From assembly GCA_041392805.1 (NCBI GenBank), contig JAWKLJ010000002.1:1503001-1567000 (forward strand): DNA of 64,000 nucleotides, written 5' to 3'. Positions within the stretch are counted from its first letter, which is position 1; each line of letters begins with the position of its first letter. Made by a program: the position numbers and the translations under genes. The notes below the pieces were generated by a model. That model saw nothing but the letters and a program-made list of their open reading frames with translations, did no database searches and was not told the DNA's origin. Shown piece by piece: positions 1-8,131 of the stretch. The DNA comes from Saprospiraceae bacterium. Its GTDB lineage: Bacteria; Bacteroidota; Bacteroidia; Chitinophagales; Saprospiraceae.

Positions 1-614
1 ATGAATAATAGTTTGTATTCTTGGGAGGCAAAATATTGCTGGACTAAAACAGCGCAATACATTCTCAGTTTTTCGGCTAAATAGAAATAGTCTAAGTTAT
101 TGGCAATATCTTCCATATTGGTCCGGTCAGCCCTTTTTTTCTCATAATTCAAAAGGTCATAGAAGTTTTTCTCTATTTCATACTGATAGTAATAGTAACT
201 GGCAGATTTATGGGGTTGTTGTTCTGAAAGCCTTCGGGCAGTCTTCATGGTTCCATTATACAGTTTTTCCATCTTTTTCTTGCTAACCGCATCAATCAAA
301 TAGGTGGCCTGATGGAGTGGATTGGATTCATATACTTGTTGGGCCAAAAAGCCTTCGAGCAATTTCAACAAATCAGAACAATATTTCCTAAACCGGACAT
401 CGTCATAACGCTTTGGGAGCCCTAATTTTCTCCAGACATCTTTTTTTTCTAATGGTTGCCTTTTGCTGGTACCAATATCAGCCAATAAAACCTCATAGAG
501 CTGAACCAAGGTTTCATCCTTATTAAAGTAAGGAGAGGCTAAATATTTGCGGAAACGATTCTGCTCATATTTATCAAAATGTTCGAGAATAGAATAGATT
601 TTACTAGTACGCAT
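1..614 (-). CDS. Hypothetical protein, N-terminal part (C-terminus beyond left edge)
   Basis: A reading frame without stops runs leftward from an ATG at 614 to the window edge, about 204 codons. The product begins MRTSKIYSILEHFDKYEQNR and is rich in Tyr, Lys, Leu and Glu. It has no signal peptide or obvious membrane segment and looks alpha-helical. I do not recognise a named domain. It resembles long cytoplasmic helical proteins of unknown function that are common in Saprospiraceae, but this is an impression and not a search result. Codon use resembles the neighbouring genes. It is divergent from the secreted protein gene starting at 930. The 3' end is missing, so length and function are unknown. 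Confidence 0.7.
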   Translation of the reverse strand, partial: MRTSKIYSILEHFDKYEQNRFRKYLASPYFNKDETLVQLYEVLLADIGTSKRQPLEKKDVWRKLGLPKRYDDVRFRKYCSDLLKLLEGFLAQQVYESNPLHQATYLIDAVSKKKMEKLYNGTMKTARRLSEQQPHKSASYYYYQYEIEKNFYDLLNYEKKRADRTNMEDIANNLDYFYLAEKLRMYCAVLVQQYFASQEYKLLF

Positions 615-929
615 TTTGGGATTTTTTCTTATCTTAGCCGCAGGTTCGAGTTAGGTAATTTTTAGTTGACCTACGGAAATTTTTTTTCAAAAGTACAGTT
701 AATAATTATTTTTCACAAACCTGTGTCTTTTATAGTTTTTTTAAGGCAAAAATAGCCTGAGCAATAAATGATTATAATTGTCCCCGGTTGCTTGAATGCA
801 GAATTGTTTTTCACAATTTGAATGTTTTGTACTTGAACGCCCTATTTATAGTTTGTATTATTGTAGCATGATTCAGTAGCGTTTACAAGACACGAATAGA
901 GACAAACTGATCTGTTTTTTAAGAAAGCA
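615..929. other. Intergenic divergent promoter region
   Basis: This is AT-rich DNA between two divergent genes. For the rightward gene, a TTTG at 826-829 lies 17 nt before TATAGTTTG (847-855), an imperfect match to the Bacteroidota -33/-7 pattern. I see no coding potential, tRNA or strong terminator here. The promoter assignment is weak. Confidence 0.35.
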
Positions 930-3443
930 ATGAAAAATCCACGATCCATGAATGTATTTTTACAAAAACTGCTGTTTTTTTTGGTGTTCTTACTTCCTTT
1001 GTCGGTGGCGGCACAGGATGTAGAACTTACTACCTACTGGAACGGTACCATGGAGTATCAGTTCACTTCTACTCGTTATGCACCCACCATACGAGTTAAT
1101 CCTACGCAAGGAAGTCTAAATATCGTTTCCTTAGGAAATGATCAATACTTAGTTCAATTCACACCAACTCCTTTTTATATTGGGCCTGATTTTATCCAAA
1201 TCAAAAGATGGGTAACAGATCCATTTCCTCGCTTAAAAGATTTAAACCTCCATATCGACGTTGTTCCTGCTGAAATCGAAGCTGTTCACGATTATTCTGC
1301 TACCATGGTGGATGAATCCATTATTATTCATCCCTTAGACAATGATTTTAGTAGCAATGGGGTATTGGAATTAGTAACGATTCCTTTGACCAATAGTGGT
1401 ACAGCTGAAGTGAATCCTGATGGAACCATTACTTTTACCCCTCGATCCGGTTTTGAAGGACTTGCGCACTTTAATTATGTGATCTGCAATGGTGCTGGTA
1501 TCTGTGATGACGGAACCGTTAGTGTGAGTGTTTTAAACGATAGAGGTGGGAGTCAAGGCGAACCTTCTACAACCAAAATCAAAATCTTTACGAAGCGTCA
1601 GCAATCTCAGGATGTATTGGTACCCGAATTATTTACTTTGGTCACTCCACCTAGCAATGGCACCTATGATCCTTCTGAAGACGTTCCTCAATACCTTCCT
1701 AATCCTGATTTTGCAGGGATAGATGTATTGACCTTTCAATACCAAAACCAGGTGATTGAAGTCGAAGTGCATGTATTAGATCATTTGGATAATACTTTTG
1801 CCTTTGATGATTTTGCCTATACGACCTCCCTCAACTCGGTTGAATTTAACGTGTTAGCTAATGATGCAGAAGGTTCTGAGGGTAATACAATTACTTTTGG
1901 TCAACCTGAATTTGGTAGTCTAACTATAATTGGGAATGGTGAAGTAGAATATGTTCCTTCTCGTAATTTTGGCGGGATTGATCGAATAGAATATACCAGC
2001 GTTTCTCCCGATGGTGTAGTAGAAACGGCAATAGCTTATGTGCATGTGAGTAATTATGAGCCCACAGCTTCCAAGTTCTTTATGATCACACCTAAGCAGA
2101 CTCCATTGATCATTGGCTATAATGTGCCCATCAATACCTTCCAATTTTCTATTGCACAGCAGGGAGAATTGGGTGAAGCCATATTCATGCCAGGTGAGGT
2201 AGATGAAATCATTAATGGGACACAAATTACTGGCTACAACCTGATTGTCTATATTCCAAATGATGATGTGACTTCCGGTACAGATGAATTTGAGGTGAAT
2301 TATTGTACGGTTGATCCTGAAACCGGAGCATGTTTCTACAACAAATCCGTCAAAATCGAAATGGAGATCATCGATGTTGGCACCGGTGACGGCCCCTCTT
2401 GTTTTGGAGATTGTATCTGGGCCGGTGATACCAACTTTGATGGCGTTGTTAACATGGTAGACCTTTTACCCCTTGGTTTGAACATGGGAGAAATTGGTAA
2501 ACCGCGTGATAACGTAGATTTCAACCATTGGTATGGTCAATTTGGAATTGATTGGTTGGATTTCTTTAATGAAAATCCGATCAACCTCAAACACCTTGAC
2601 ACAGATGGGGATAGCATCGTGACGGCAAAAGATACCGCCGCGATCAACCTGTTTTATGGCAAAACCCATTCCTTGACGCCTAAGATCATTCCTTTTTATG
2701 ATTTTGGTATCTATTTACGAGGAAACGTTTTTGCCAGCCCCGGTGATTTGGTAGAGTTGGACATCATTCTGGGCTCTGAAGCTGATCCAGCCCTTGATGT
2801 ATACGGTTTTACCTTCCCTTTCAAGTACAACGAAGAGATATTTAAACCAGAGTCGGTTAAGGTGTCTTTTGCGGAGAACAGCTGGATGTCTTATAATTCG
2901 CCTATTCTGCACATGGCCCATAATGATAAAAGAGGTTTGGCAGAAGCAGGGTATACCCGTACCAGTGGGGTATCGGCCAGTGGGTTTGGGGATATTGGGA
3001 CCTTGAGTTTTGTGATTGTAGATGACATACAAGGCTTCCGTATCGACGAAGACGGAAACGAAGTCTACCCCGTCAAAATAGGCGGTAATGCCTCTACGGG
3101 CTTAAATAGTTCGGGTGTCAACTTCGCTATACCTATCGGAGAATTTACCTTGAATATCGTTCCTCGCAAGGAGGTAGATAAAAATACACCGATTGATCCA
3201 AGTCAATTGAAAGTAAATCCTAATCCTACCCGCAATCGCCTTCGAGTACACCTCAATGGAGGGGATGAATTTGAAGAACTGGTCATTCACAATATCATGG
3301 GACAAGAGGTATTGCGTACGACGACCAACCTGACCAATGACATGGTCATGGATGTATCTACGCTGCAAACGGGCTTGTATATCTTAAGTGTGTATACTGA
3401 TCGCGGTGTAGTGAATAAGAAGTTTGAGGTGCTTAAATACTAG
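930..3443 (+). CDS. Secreted T9SS cargo protein with Ig-like, dockerin-like and cohesin-like regions
   Basis: This 837-residue protein has an N-terminal signal peptide (hydrophobic core at about residues 11-27, cleaved near VAAQ) and is expected to be exported and then passed to the T9SS. Residues ~110-480 contain repeated cadherin/Ig-like modules with the LDNDF and LANDAEG signatures of VCBS/Ig tandem proteins. At ~499-519 and ~557-577 are two calcium-loop segments, DTNFDGVVNMVDLL and DTDGDSIVTAKD, arranged like a type I dockerin. Residues ~585-700 form a beta-rich region (GDLVELDIILG ... DIGTLSFVIVDD) resembling a cohesin fold. The last ~85 residues are a type A sorting domain: NPNPTRNRLRV, then IMGQEVLR, then LQTGLYILSVYT and a Lys-rich end. 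It is probably anchored on or released from the cell surface. The ligand is unknown. Confidence 0.85.
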   Translation: MKNPRSMNVFLQKLLFFLVFLLPLSVAAQDVELTTYWNGTMEYQFTSTRYAPTIRVNPTQGSLNIVSLGNDQYLVQFTPTPFYIGPDFIQIKRWVTDPFPRLKDLNLHIDVVPAEIEAVHDYSATMVDESIIIHPLDNDFSSNGVLELVTIPLTNSGTAEVNPDGTITFTPRSGFEGLAHFNYVICNGAGICDDGTVSVSVLNDRGGSQGEPSTTKIKIFTKRQQSQDVLVPELFTLVTPPSNGTYDPSEDVPQYLPNPDFAGIDVLTFQYQNQVIEVEVHVLDHLDNTFAFDDFAYTTSLNSVEFNVLANDAEGSEGNTITFGQPEFGSLTIIGNGEVEYVPSRNFGGIDRIEYTSVSPDGVVETAIAYVHVSNYEPTASKFFMITPKQTPLIIGYNVPINTFQFSIAQQGELGEAIFMPGEVDEIINGTQITGYNLIVYIPNDDVTSGTDEFEVNYCTVDPETGACFYNKSVKIEMEIIDVGTGDGPSCFGDCIWAGDTNFDGVVNMVDLLPLGLNMGEIGKPRDNVDFNHWYGQFGIDWLDFFNENPINLKHLDTDGDSIVTAKDTAAINLFYGKTHSLTPKIIPFYDFGIYLRGNVFASPGDLVELDIILGSEADPALDVYGFTFPFKYNEEIFKPESVKVSFAENSWMSYNSPILHMAHNDKRGLAEAGYTRTSGVSASGFGDIGTLSFVIVDDIQGFRIDEDGNEVYPVKIGGNASTGLNSSGVNFAIPIGEFTLNIVPRKEVDKNTPIDPSQLKVNPNPTRNRLRVHLNGGDEFEELVIHNIMGQEVLRTTTNLTNDMVMDVSTLQTGLYILSVYTDRGVVNKKFEVLKY

Positions 3444-3457
3444 GTAAAATCAAATAG

Positions 3458-3495
3458 TTGGCGAAAAAACTTGAAAATTGAGGTTTTTTCACCAA
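3458..3495 (+). terminator. Stem-loop just after the T9SS cargo gene
   Basis: TTGGCGAAAAAAC (3458-3470) pairs with GTTTTTTCACCAA (3483-3495), with one mismatch and a 12-nt loop. It starts 14 nt after the stop codon. It has no uninterrupted T-tract afterwards, so it may stabilise the mRNA end as much as terminate transcription. Confidence 0.5.
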
Positions 3496-3582
3496 ATTTG
3501 AATTATATTTATTAATAATGTAATAATACGCCTTTCTTCAGCGTTTAAATGAGGTAAAATACAGATATTCATTGCTTTATTT

Positions 3583-3641
3583 ATATTCGTGGAATTATAA
3601 TCATTGCTAGAGTCGCACAAGGGATTGTGCGACTTTTTTTT
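3583..3641 (+). ncRNA. Candidate small-RNA 3' module, copy A, with intrinsic terminator
   Basis: A degenerate copy of the box seen at 3997 and 4316 (ATATTCGTGGAATTATAAT) is followed by a perfect 10-bp hairpin, AGTCGCACAA (3611-3620) / TTGTGCGACT (3625-3634), with a GGGA loop and eight T residues. The box plus hairpin layout recurs at 3993-4053 and 4312-4371. No open reading frame is required to explain it. The 5' end of any transcript is not defined. It could instead be a distal terminator of the gene ending at 3443. Confidence 0.5.
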
Positions 3642-3992
3642 ATTGTTGACGATGCCTTCCTTTACCCTTTTTTTGCTTTTAGGGCTTAGATCAAAACATA
3701 ACATTCCCTTTCGCTACTACTTTTCCAATAAAAAGCAAAAAACTTCAGCATTAAAAATGATCCTTTTTATAGTTTATATTCACAAATCCTTAGTATGGTA
3801 TATTTTTTAAGGTATTGAAAATGAAATAATTAGTTGTTTTTAATCCTTTTATTTTCAATTAATTTTTTTTCACAAAAACTGTTTTTTGTCTTTGTTTTAC
3901 TAGGGTAATTGTTGAATATTTGTACTGTGAGAAATAGATAAGTGCAGAAAGGAAAGAAAACAGCTGATTAAATGGATCAGCAAAATGCACAA

Positions 3993-4053
3993 GGATATGT
4001 TCATGGGATTATAATTTGTTAGTAGTGAGTCGTTCCAGTGAATCTGGACGACT
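3993..4053 (+). ncRNA. Candidate small-RNA 3' module, copy B
   Basis: The box ATGTTCATGGGATTATAAT sits at 3997-4015, followed by a hairpin AGTCGTTCCAG / CTGGACGACT (4028-4038 with 4044-4053, one bulged T). The T-tract after it is poor. A further stem GCTGAT / ATCAGC lies upstream at 3962-3980. A promoter-like TTTG ... AATATTTG occurs at about 3890-3925. The hairpin sequence differs from copies A and D but the stem and its AGTCG/CGACT base are kept. Confidence 0.45.
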
Positions 4054-4182
4054 TGCTATTTTCTTTCAAAAATCCCTTTGAGATAAAAAATATAGATGGG
4101 GTTGAATGTAATTTTTTTTCTTTCAGCCTTAGGAAAGCTCGTGGCAAAAAAAAATCCCGACAAAAAATTGACGGGACGAATA

Positions 4183-4198
4183 ATGTTCATGGGATTAT
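4183..4198 (+). repeat. Isolated copy of the ATGTTCATGGGATTAT box (copy C)
   Basis: This is an exact 16-base match to the box in copies B and D. It is preceded by a small stem TCCCG / CGGGA (4155-4176) and not followed by the terminator hairpin. It may be a truncated unit or an interaction site. Confidence 0.5.
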
Positions 4199-4311
4199 TA
4201 AAGCACTAAATCATGTTGCGAATATAGACATTTTTCAGTTACAAACTGTTAAAGGATATACTTATTTCAGGAATTTAACTTTTCTGCGAATAAGACAAAG
4301 ACTTTTATTTT

Positions 4312-4371
4312 GGATATGTTCATGGGATTATAATTATAATTTCGAGTCGCACCTTGTGCGACTTTTTTTTT
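4312..4371 (+). ncRNA. Candidate small-RNA 3' module, copy D, with intrinsic terminator
   Basis: GGATATGTTCATGGGATTAT begins at 4312. It is followed by ATAATT repeats and a perfect 8-bp hairpin AGTCGCAC (4345-4352) / GTGCGACT (4356-4363) with a CTT loop and nine T residues. It shares 24 bases around the box with copy B and the hairpin base with copy A. It lies on the strand opposite to the convergent LytTR gene. Confidence 0.5.
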
Positions 4372-4549
4372 GCCCTTTTTGTAAAGGCTCAAACAACGTT
4401 TTACCTCTCTTTTTCGTTTAGATTTAGGTAGATGACTAATAGGTGACAAACAAGGTGTTAAAATTTATTAATCATCGAACTACATGTCTACTCCAGGCGT
4501 TATAGTGTAAGAATTAAAAAAAATGTATATAATAAGGAGTTTGTTTTGA

Positions 4550-4680
4550 GGCGGAAAAAAAATAAATGATACCACTTTTGATTCGCTAAAATTTTCAAAG
4601 CAATTGACAGAAAGGAAGTTGTGTGAAAATATTCGCGAATCTTTGAAAAAAGTGGTAGTATTTATTTCCGTCAAACTACT
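4550..4680 (+). ncRNA. Structured repeat element, copy 1 (divergent copy)
   Basis: This is a 131-nt element with the same ends as the copies at 47208 and 48627: GGCGGAAAAAAAATAAA at the left, TTTATTTCCGTCAAACTACT at the right. The outer stem (TACCACTTT with AAAGTGGTA) and the middle stem (GATTCGC with GCGAATC, continuing to TTTTC / GAAAA) have sequences unlike the other copies yet remain paired, so the pairing is conserved while the bases change. The apical part, CAAT-TGACAGAAAGGAA-GTTG, keeps the conserved loop. An intrinsic terminator follows about 60 nt downstream on the same strand. I found no convincing promoter. Confidence 0.6.
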
Positions 4681-4741
4681 TAGACGATATATCTTCTTAA
4701 AAATATACTTGGTTTTTAGTTGGTTTTGTTTGTTAGTAGGA

Positions 4742-4769
4742 GGGTATAGCTTTGCTATACCCTTTTTTT
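4742..4769 (+). terminator. Intrinsic terminator
   Basis: GGGTATAG / CTATACCC with loop CTTTG is followed by seven T residues on the + strand. The T-tract shows it serves rightward transcripts, of which the only candidates are the non-coding elements at 3.6-4.7 kb. It may also act on the leftward LytTR transcript. Confidence 0.75.
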
Positions 4770-4776
4770 GTATCTC

Positions 4777-5517
4777 CTACAAACGGTTTTCATTAATCAT
4801 AGCAAGCAAGTCATCCCGATAGTTTTTACCGATGGGGAGATGTTTTGCCTGGCCTTTTTCCATGACCTCGACCATATTTCCTATAATCGCATTAATTTTT
4901 TCAATATTTACAATATAGGAACGGTGAATACGCAAGAAATTAGTAAGCGGTAATTTTTCTTCCAGGCTTTTCATGGTTTGTAGGGTGATCACCCTGGCAT
5001 TATCCATTCGAATGATGACGTAATCTTTCAGTCCTTCAATATAGATGATTTCTTTGAAGTTGACTTTTACCAATTTTTTATCCGCTTTTACAAAGAAATA
5101 ATCTGGTTGACCTGTGCTGGCGGGGTTAGTTGCTTGAGGTGCGGTGTTGTCTTTCTCCTGTAAGCCTATTTGCTCAATAGCTTTATTGGCCGCCTTCATA
5201 AAGCGATCAACGGAGATAGGTTTTAATAAATAATCTAGTGCATCCAATTCAAAGCCTTCGATGGCATAATTTGGATACGCAGTAGTGAAAATAACCATTG
5301 GAGGTTTGGTCAGTGTTTTCAAAAAATCAATACCTGTTAATTGAGGCATTTGGATATCTAAAAACATCAGATCAATGTCGTGGTTTTTCAAGGCATCATT
5401 TGCTTCAAATGCATTGCTACACTTTTTTACGAGGTTAAATTCAGGGATTTTTTCAATATAAGTTTCCAGCACATCCTGAGCCAAAGGTTCGTCATCGACG
5501 ATTATTACATTTACCAT
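4777..5517 (-). CDS. LytTR-family response regulator
   Basis: The 246-residue protein combines a CheY-like receiver (residues ~1-120: acidic pair D8/D9, phospho-acceptor D54 in FLDIQMP, and the late KPI motif) with a C-terminal LytTR DNA-binding domain (~145-242; VNFKEIIYIEGLKDYVII, LRIHRSYIVN). It should bind promoter DNA as a phosphorylation-dependent dimer. It lies 15 bp downstream of the histidine kinase gene on the same strand, so the two form an operon and a cognate pair. The target genes are not evident from the window. The last codons lie just beyond the terminator at 4742-4769. Confidence 0.93.
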   Translation of the reverse strand: MVNVIIVDDEPLAQDVLETYIEKIPEFNLVKKCSNAFEANDALKNHDIDLMFLDIQMPQLTGIDFLKTLTKPPMVIFTTAYPNYAIEGFELDALDYLLKPISVDRFMKAANKAIEQIGLQEKDNTAPQATNPASTGQPDYFFVKADKKLVKVNFKEIIYIEGLKDYVIIRMDNARVITLQTMKSLEEKLPLTNFLRIHRSYIVNIEKINAIIGNMVEVMEKGQAKHLPIGKNYRDDLLAMINENRL

Positions 5518-5532
5518 AATCTAAGGTTGAGT

Positions 5533-6597
5533 TTAATCCAATTCAATGTAAAGATTGACCGCGTAGGTGGTTGGTGTATCGTCAATGTTGAGCTCAAAGC
5601 TATTGGGGTAGAGTAGATTGAGCCGACGGTGTACATTAACAAGGCCGATTCCACCACTAGGCCGATTTTTATCTTTCTGCGGAAGTTTTTCCGCTTTGCT
5701 GTTTTCGATGAAGAAATAAACCTTATTTCTTTCTGCACTCAGTCTAATATTAACAAATCCTTTGGAGATTTGGTTACTAAGACCATGTTTGAAGCTATTC
5801 TCCAAAAAAGGAATAAACATCAAAGGCGCGATGGTTTGGTCGCTAATTTCGCCTTCTGTTTCAAAAGTAATAGCTACATTTTTTCCTTGACGCAATTTTT
5901 CCAGATCCAGGTAATTGTAAATATAGTTTACTTCTTTACTCAAAAGTACCCGTTTTTCATTGCATTCATACAACATATAGCGCATCATTTCAGATAGTTT
6001 GATCACAATTTCTGGCGCCTTATCTGATTTCTTCAGCGTCAGTGCGTATAGGTTGTTGAGGGTATTAAAGAGAAAGTGCGGATTAATCTGGGATTTTAGG
6101 AAACGCAACTCAGATGCCATAGTTTGGGTCTGCAATTGCTGTCTTTCCCGGACTTGCTTCACCCAATCAGCTACAATGGTTACCAGGGTAGAAGCGGAAG
6201 CGATAATAAAGGTAAAAATGAAATACCAATTGAGGTTTTGGATCAAGCCATTTTGAACATCAGGACTATTGCCGTATTTAAAATAAAATACAATCACTTT
6301 TAAAGGGGTAATAATAATGGCAGATAAAACCAGAAGACCACCGTATGTGAGAAATTTATTTTTTGTCAGGTAATTCGGGATGAGATACTTGAGGTTGAAG
6401 TAGATGACAATGGCATAAAAGAACACGTTGATCACCTCATTACTCAGCGCATAAAAGAAGCTGTGCTCCTGGTTATAGGTTTCGATAAAGGTCAGCAACA
6501 AAAGGAAGCACAACCAAAAAAAAGAATGGTATACCCAGCGATTGCTGACTAAGGCATACAGACGAAATTTGTTATTATTTCCAGCTATCGTATCCAT
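5533..6597 (-). CDS. LytS/YehU-type sensor histidine kinase
   Basis: This membrane kinase has four hydrophobic segments in the first ~150 residues and then a His_kinase domain whose phosphorylated histidine is in INPHFLFNTLNN (about H174 counted from the chosen start). The C-terminal ATPase region carries IPFLENSFKHG (N-box) and GGIGLVNVHRR (G-box). The frame is open up to a TTG at 6627. I prefer the ATG at 6597 because it places a short polar tail before the first membrane helix. It should sense an envelope or small-molecule signal and phosphorylate the LytTR regulator encoded 15 bp downstream. Confidence 0.9.
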   Translation of the reverse strand: MDTIAGNNNKFRLYALVSNRWVYHSFFWLCFLLLLTFIETYNQEHSFFYALSNEVINVFFYAIVIYFNLKYLIPNYLTKNKFLTYGGLLVLSAIIITPLKVIVFYFKYGNSPDVQNGLIQNLNWYFIFTFIIASASTLVTIVADWVKQVRERQQLQTQTMASELRFLKSQINPHFLFNTLNNLYALTLKKSDKAPEIVIKLSEMMRYMLYECNEKRVLLSKEVNYIYNYLDLEKLRQGKNVAITFETEGEISDQTIAPLMFIPFLENSFKHGLSNQISKGFVNIRLSAERNKVYFFIENSKAEKLPQKDKNRPSGGIGLVNVHRRLNLLYPNSFELNIDDTPTTYAVNLYIELD

Positions 6598-6792
6598 ACT
6601 GAGTAATGAAGGCTTAATTACGCTCAACTGCCGTTAAAATAGCAATTAATTAGATAAAAGTTGATTTAGCTTAGATATATACTGGCGAGTTAAAGAAAAG
6701 TGAACTCAAAACTTAACTAAGAAGAGGAAAGGACTACCGATAATCAGGAATTTTGCCGCGAAAAGTATACATTTGCGCTGATTTGAAACCTG

Positions 6793-6985
6793 TTAAGTAA
6801 TGGTGAAATAATAAGTTGTTAATTTCAGGGGAGTCATTTTTTCACCAGACAAGGCACGAGGAGGAAGCCTAGCGTTCGACTGAGCTCACGCCGAAGTCCT
6901 AGCTAAGCGACCGATCGAGTAACGCAGTATGGTGGAAAAAGGGCCCCATCAAATTAATAAGTTATTGTTTTACCATTACTAAATG
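6793..6985. repeat. Long palindromic element with hidden bipartite core, copy 1
   Basis: Arms of ~50 bp (6793-6846 and 6930-6985; for example TAATGGTGAAATAATAAGTT against the complement of AATAAGTTATTGTTTTACCA) enclose AGACAAGGCACGAGGAGG ... GAGTAACGCAGTAT. The two core strings also occur, in the same order, at 20.4 kb (reverse) and 50.1 kb, and in shortened form at 8.1 and 59.6 kb. No open reading frame or transposase is present. Confidence 0.7.
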
Positions 6986-7015
6986 GCTTAGTGGTTATAA
7001 TAACCTAAAAAGGTT

Positions 7016-7097
7016 CCTTCTTTGACAAATTTCGTGTGCGATCATAAAAAGAAAGCAATTATGATCGCCTTTAGATCACGAGATTTGTCAAAGAACC
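7016..7097 (+). repeat. Palindromic CCTTCT...AGAACC element, copy 1
   Basis: This is an 82-bp inverted repeat: CCTTCTTTGACAAATTTCGTG at the left and CACGAGATTTGTCAAAGAACC at the right, with an inner stem GCGATCATAA / TTATGATCGC. It ends 10 bp before the ATG of the PTPS-like gene, so it would be in its leader or promoter region. Three further copies are at 22353, 40059 and 42970. Confidence 0.7.
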
Positions 7098-7106
7098 AAA
7101 AGGTTT

Positions 7107-7523
7107 ATGCATATGGTATACTTAACGAGGAAAGAGCGATTTAATGCAGCTCATAAATTATGGGTAGATGCCTGGAGCGAAAAGAAAAATAAAGAGACTT
7201 TTGGAAAATGTTCCAATAAAAACTGGCATGGCCATAACTATTGGCTCTATGTTACGGTAAAAGGAACACCAGATCCCGTTACAGGCTTTATTATGGACGT
7301 GAAAAATCTTAGCAAGATTATTCAAAAGGTGATTATCGATAAAGTGGATCACAGTAACCTTAATTTGGATGTAGATTTTATTCCGAAAGGCATGCAACCT
7401 ACCACCGAAAATCTGGTTTTATTGTTCTGGCAGCAGTTACTTCCCCATATTGAAAATGCACAATTACATTGTATCCGATTGTACGAGACGGAAAACATTT
7501 ATGCCGAATACTACGGCGAATAA
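7107..7523 (+). CDS. 6-pyruvoyl-tetrahydropterin synthase / QueD family protein
   Basis: The 138-residue cytosolic enzyme should convert dihydroneopterin triphosphate. The expected zinc ligands are H16 (NAAHKL) and H41/H43 (WHGHNY), with a catalytic Cys at C35. Spacing is C-x5-HGHNY, which matches the biopterin-forming synthases, where QueD enzymes have C-x3-HGH; the ending RLYETENIYAEY is also PTPS-like. folE follows 11 bp downstream, supplying the substrate, so the pair forms a pterin operon. The end product may be a tetrahydropterin cofactor or a queuosine precursor; the motif favours the first. Two ATGs (7107, 7113) are possible starts. Confidence 0.85.
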   Translation: MHMVYLTRKERFNAAHKLWVDAWSEKKNKETFGKCSNKNWHGHNYWLYVTVKGTPDPVTGFIMDVKNLSKIIQKVIIDKVDHSNLNLDVDFIPKGMQPTTENLVLLFWQQLLPHIENAQLHCIRLYETENIYAEYYGE

Positions 7524-7534
7524 ATTTGAAACCA

Positions 7535-8131
7535 ATGAATTATAAAAAAACAGAAACGTACAATACCGAAGTAACTGAAAAATTAAGCGCCAGTTTTGAA
7601 ATCCTATTGAATGAAATAGGAGAAGATAAAACCAGGGAAGGACTTTTAAAAACGCCAGAGAGAGCTGCCAAAGCGATGCAATTTCTAACCCAAGGTTATG
7701 ATCAAAATGCTGAAAAAATACTGAGGTCTGCTATGTTTGAGGAGAATTATAGTGAAATGGTCATTGTGAAAGACATAGAACTCTATTCGCTTTGTGAACA
7801 CCATATGTTACCTTTTTTTGGCAAGGCGCATGTGGCTTATATTCCAAATGGTTATATTGTAGGGCTAAGTAAAATCCCAAGGGTGATTGACGTTTTTGCC
7901 CGGCGATTACAAGTGCAGGAAAGGCTGACCGACCAGATATTGCACTGTATTCAAAATACTTTAAAGCCATTAGGGGTAGCTGTTGTAATTGAGGCGCGTC
8001 ATATGTGTATGATGATGAGAGGAGTGCAAAAGCAAAACTCTGTGACCACCACTTCGGCTTTTACCGGAGAATTTCAGCGGGTCGAAACCCGTAATGAGTT
8101 TTTAAATCTCATTAGTTCTAATTTACATTGA
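7535..8131 (+). CDS. folE: GTP cyclohydrolase I (FolE, type IA)
   Basis: The enzyme opens the imidazole ring of GTP and forms 7,8-dihydroneopterin triphosphate, the entry to folate, pterin and queuosine synthesis. The ~198-residue chain has the family markers EGLLKTPERAAKAM, the zinc-binding SLCEHHMLPFFGKAHVAYIP, GLSKIPRVIDVFARRLQVQE, and the third zinc cysteine in EARHMCMMMRGV. All canonical zinc ligands (Cys, His, Cys) are present, so it is the zinc-dependent type. The frame is open from a TTG at 7469 that would overlap the previous gene; the ATG at 7535 fits the family N-terminus (MNYKKTETYN) and leaves an 11-bp gap. A palindromic repeat begins immediately after the stop codon. Confidence 0.95.
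   Translation: MNYKKTETYNTEVTEKLSASFEILLNEIGEDKTREGLLKTPERAAKAMQFLTQGYDQNAEKILRSAMFEENYSEMVIVKDIELYSLCEHHMLPFFGKAHVAYIPNGYIVGLSKIPRVIDVFARRLQVQERLTDQILHCIQNTLKPLGVAVVIEARHMCMMMRGVQKQNSVTTTSAFTGEFQRVETRNEFLNLISSNLH

Noticed and set aside
3583..4371. CRISPR array
   Set aside because: The repeated boxes are unevenly spaced (about 410, 190 and 130 bp), the sequence between them is not spacer-like, and no cas genes are present.
4038..4421. A 127-codon + strand ORF in the non-coding interval after the first T9SS gene
   Set aside because: It runs through the repeated boxes and the terminator hairpin, has low-complexity composition and no family resemblance; it is explained by AT-rich repeat DNA.
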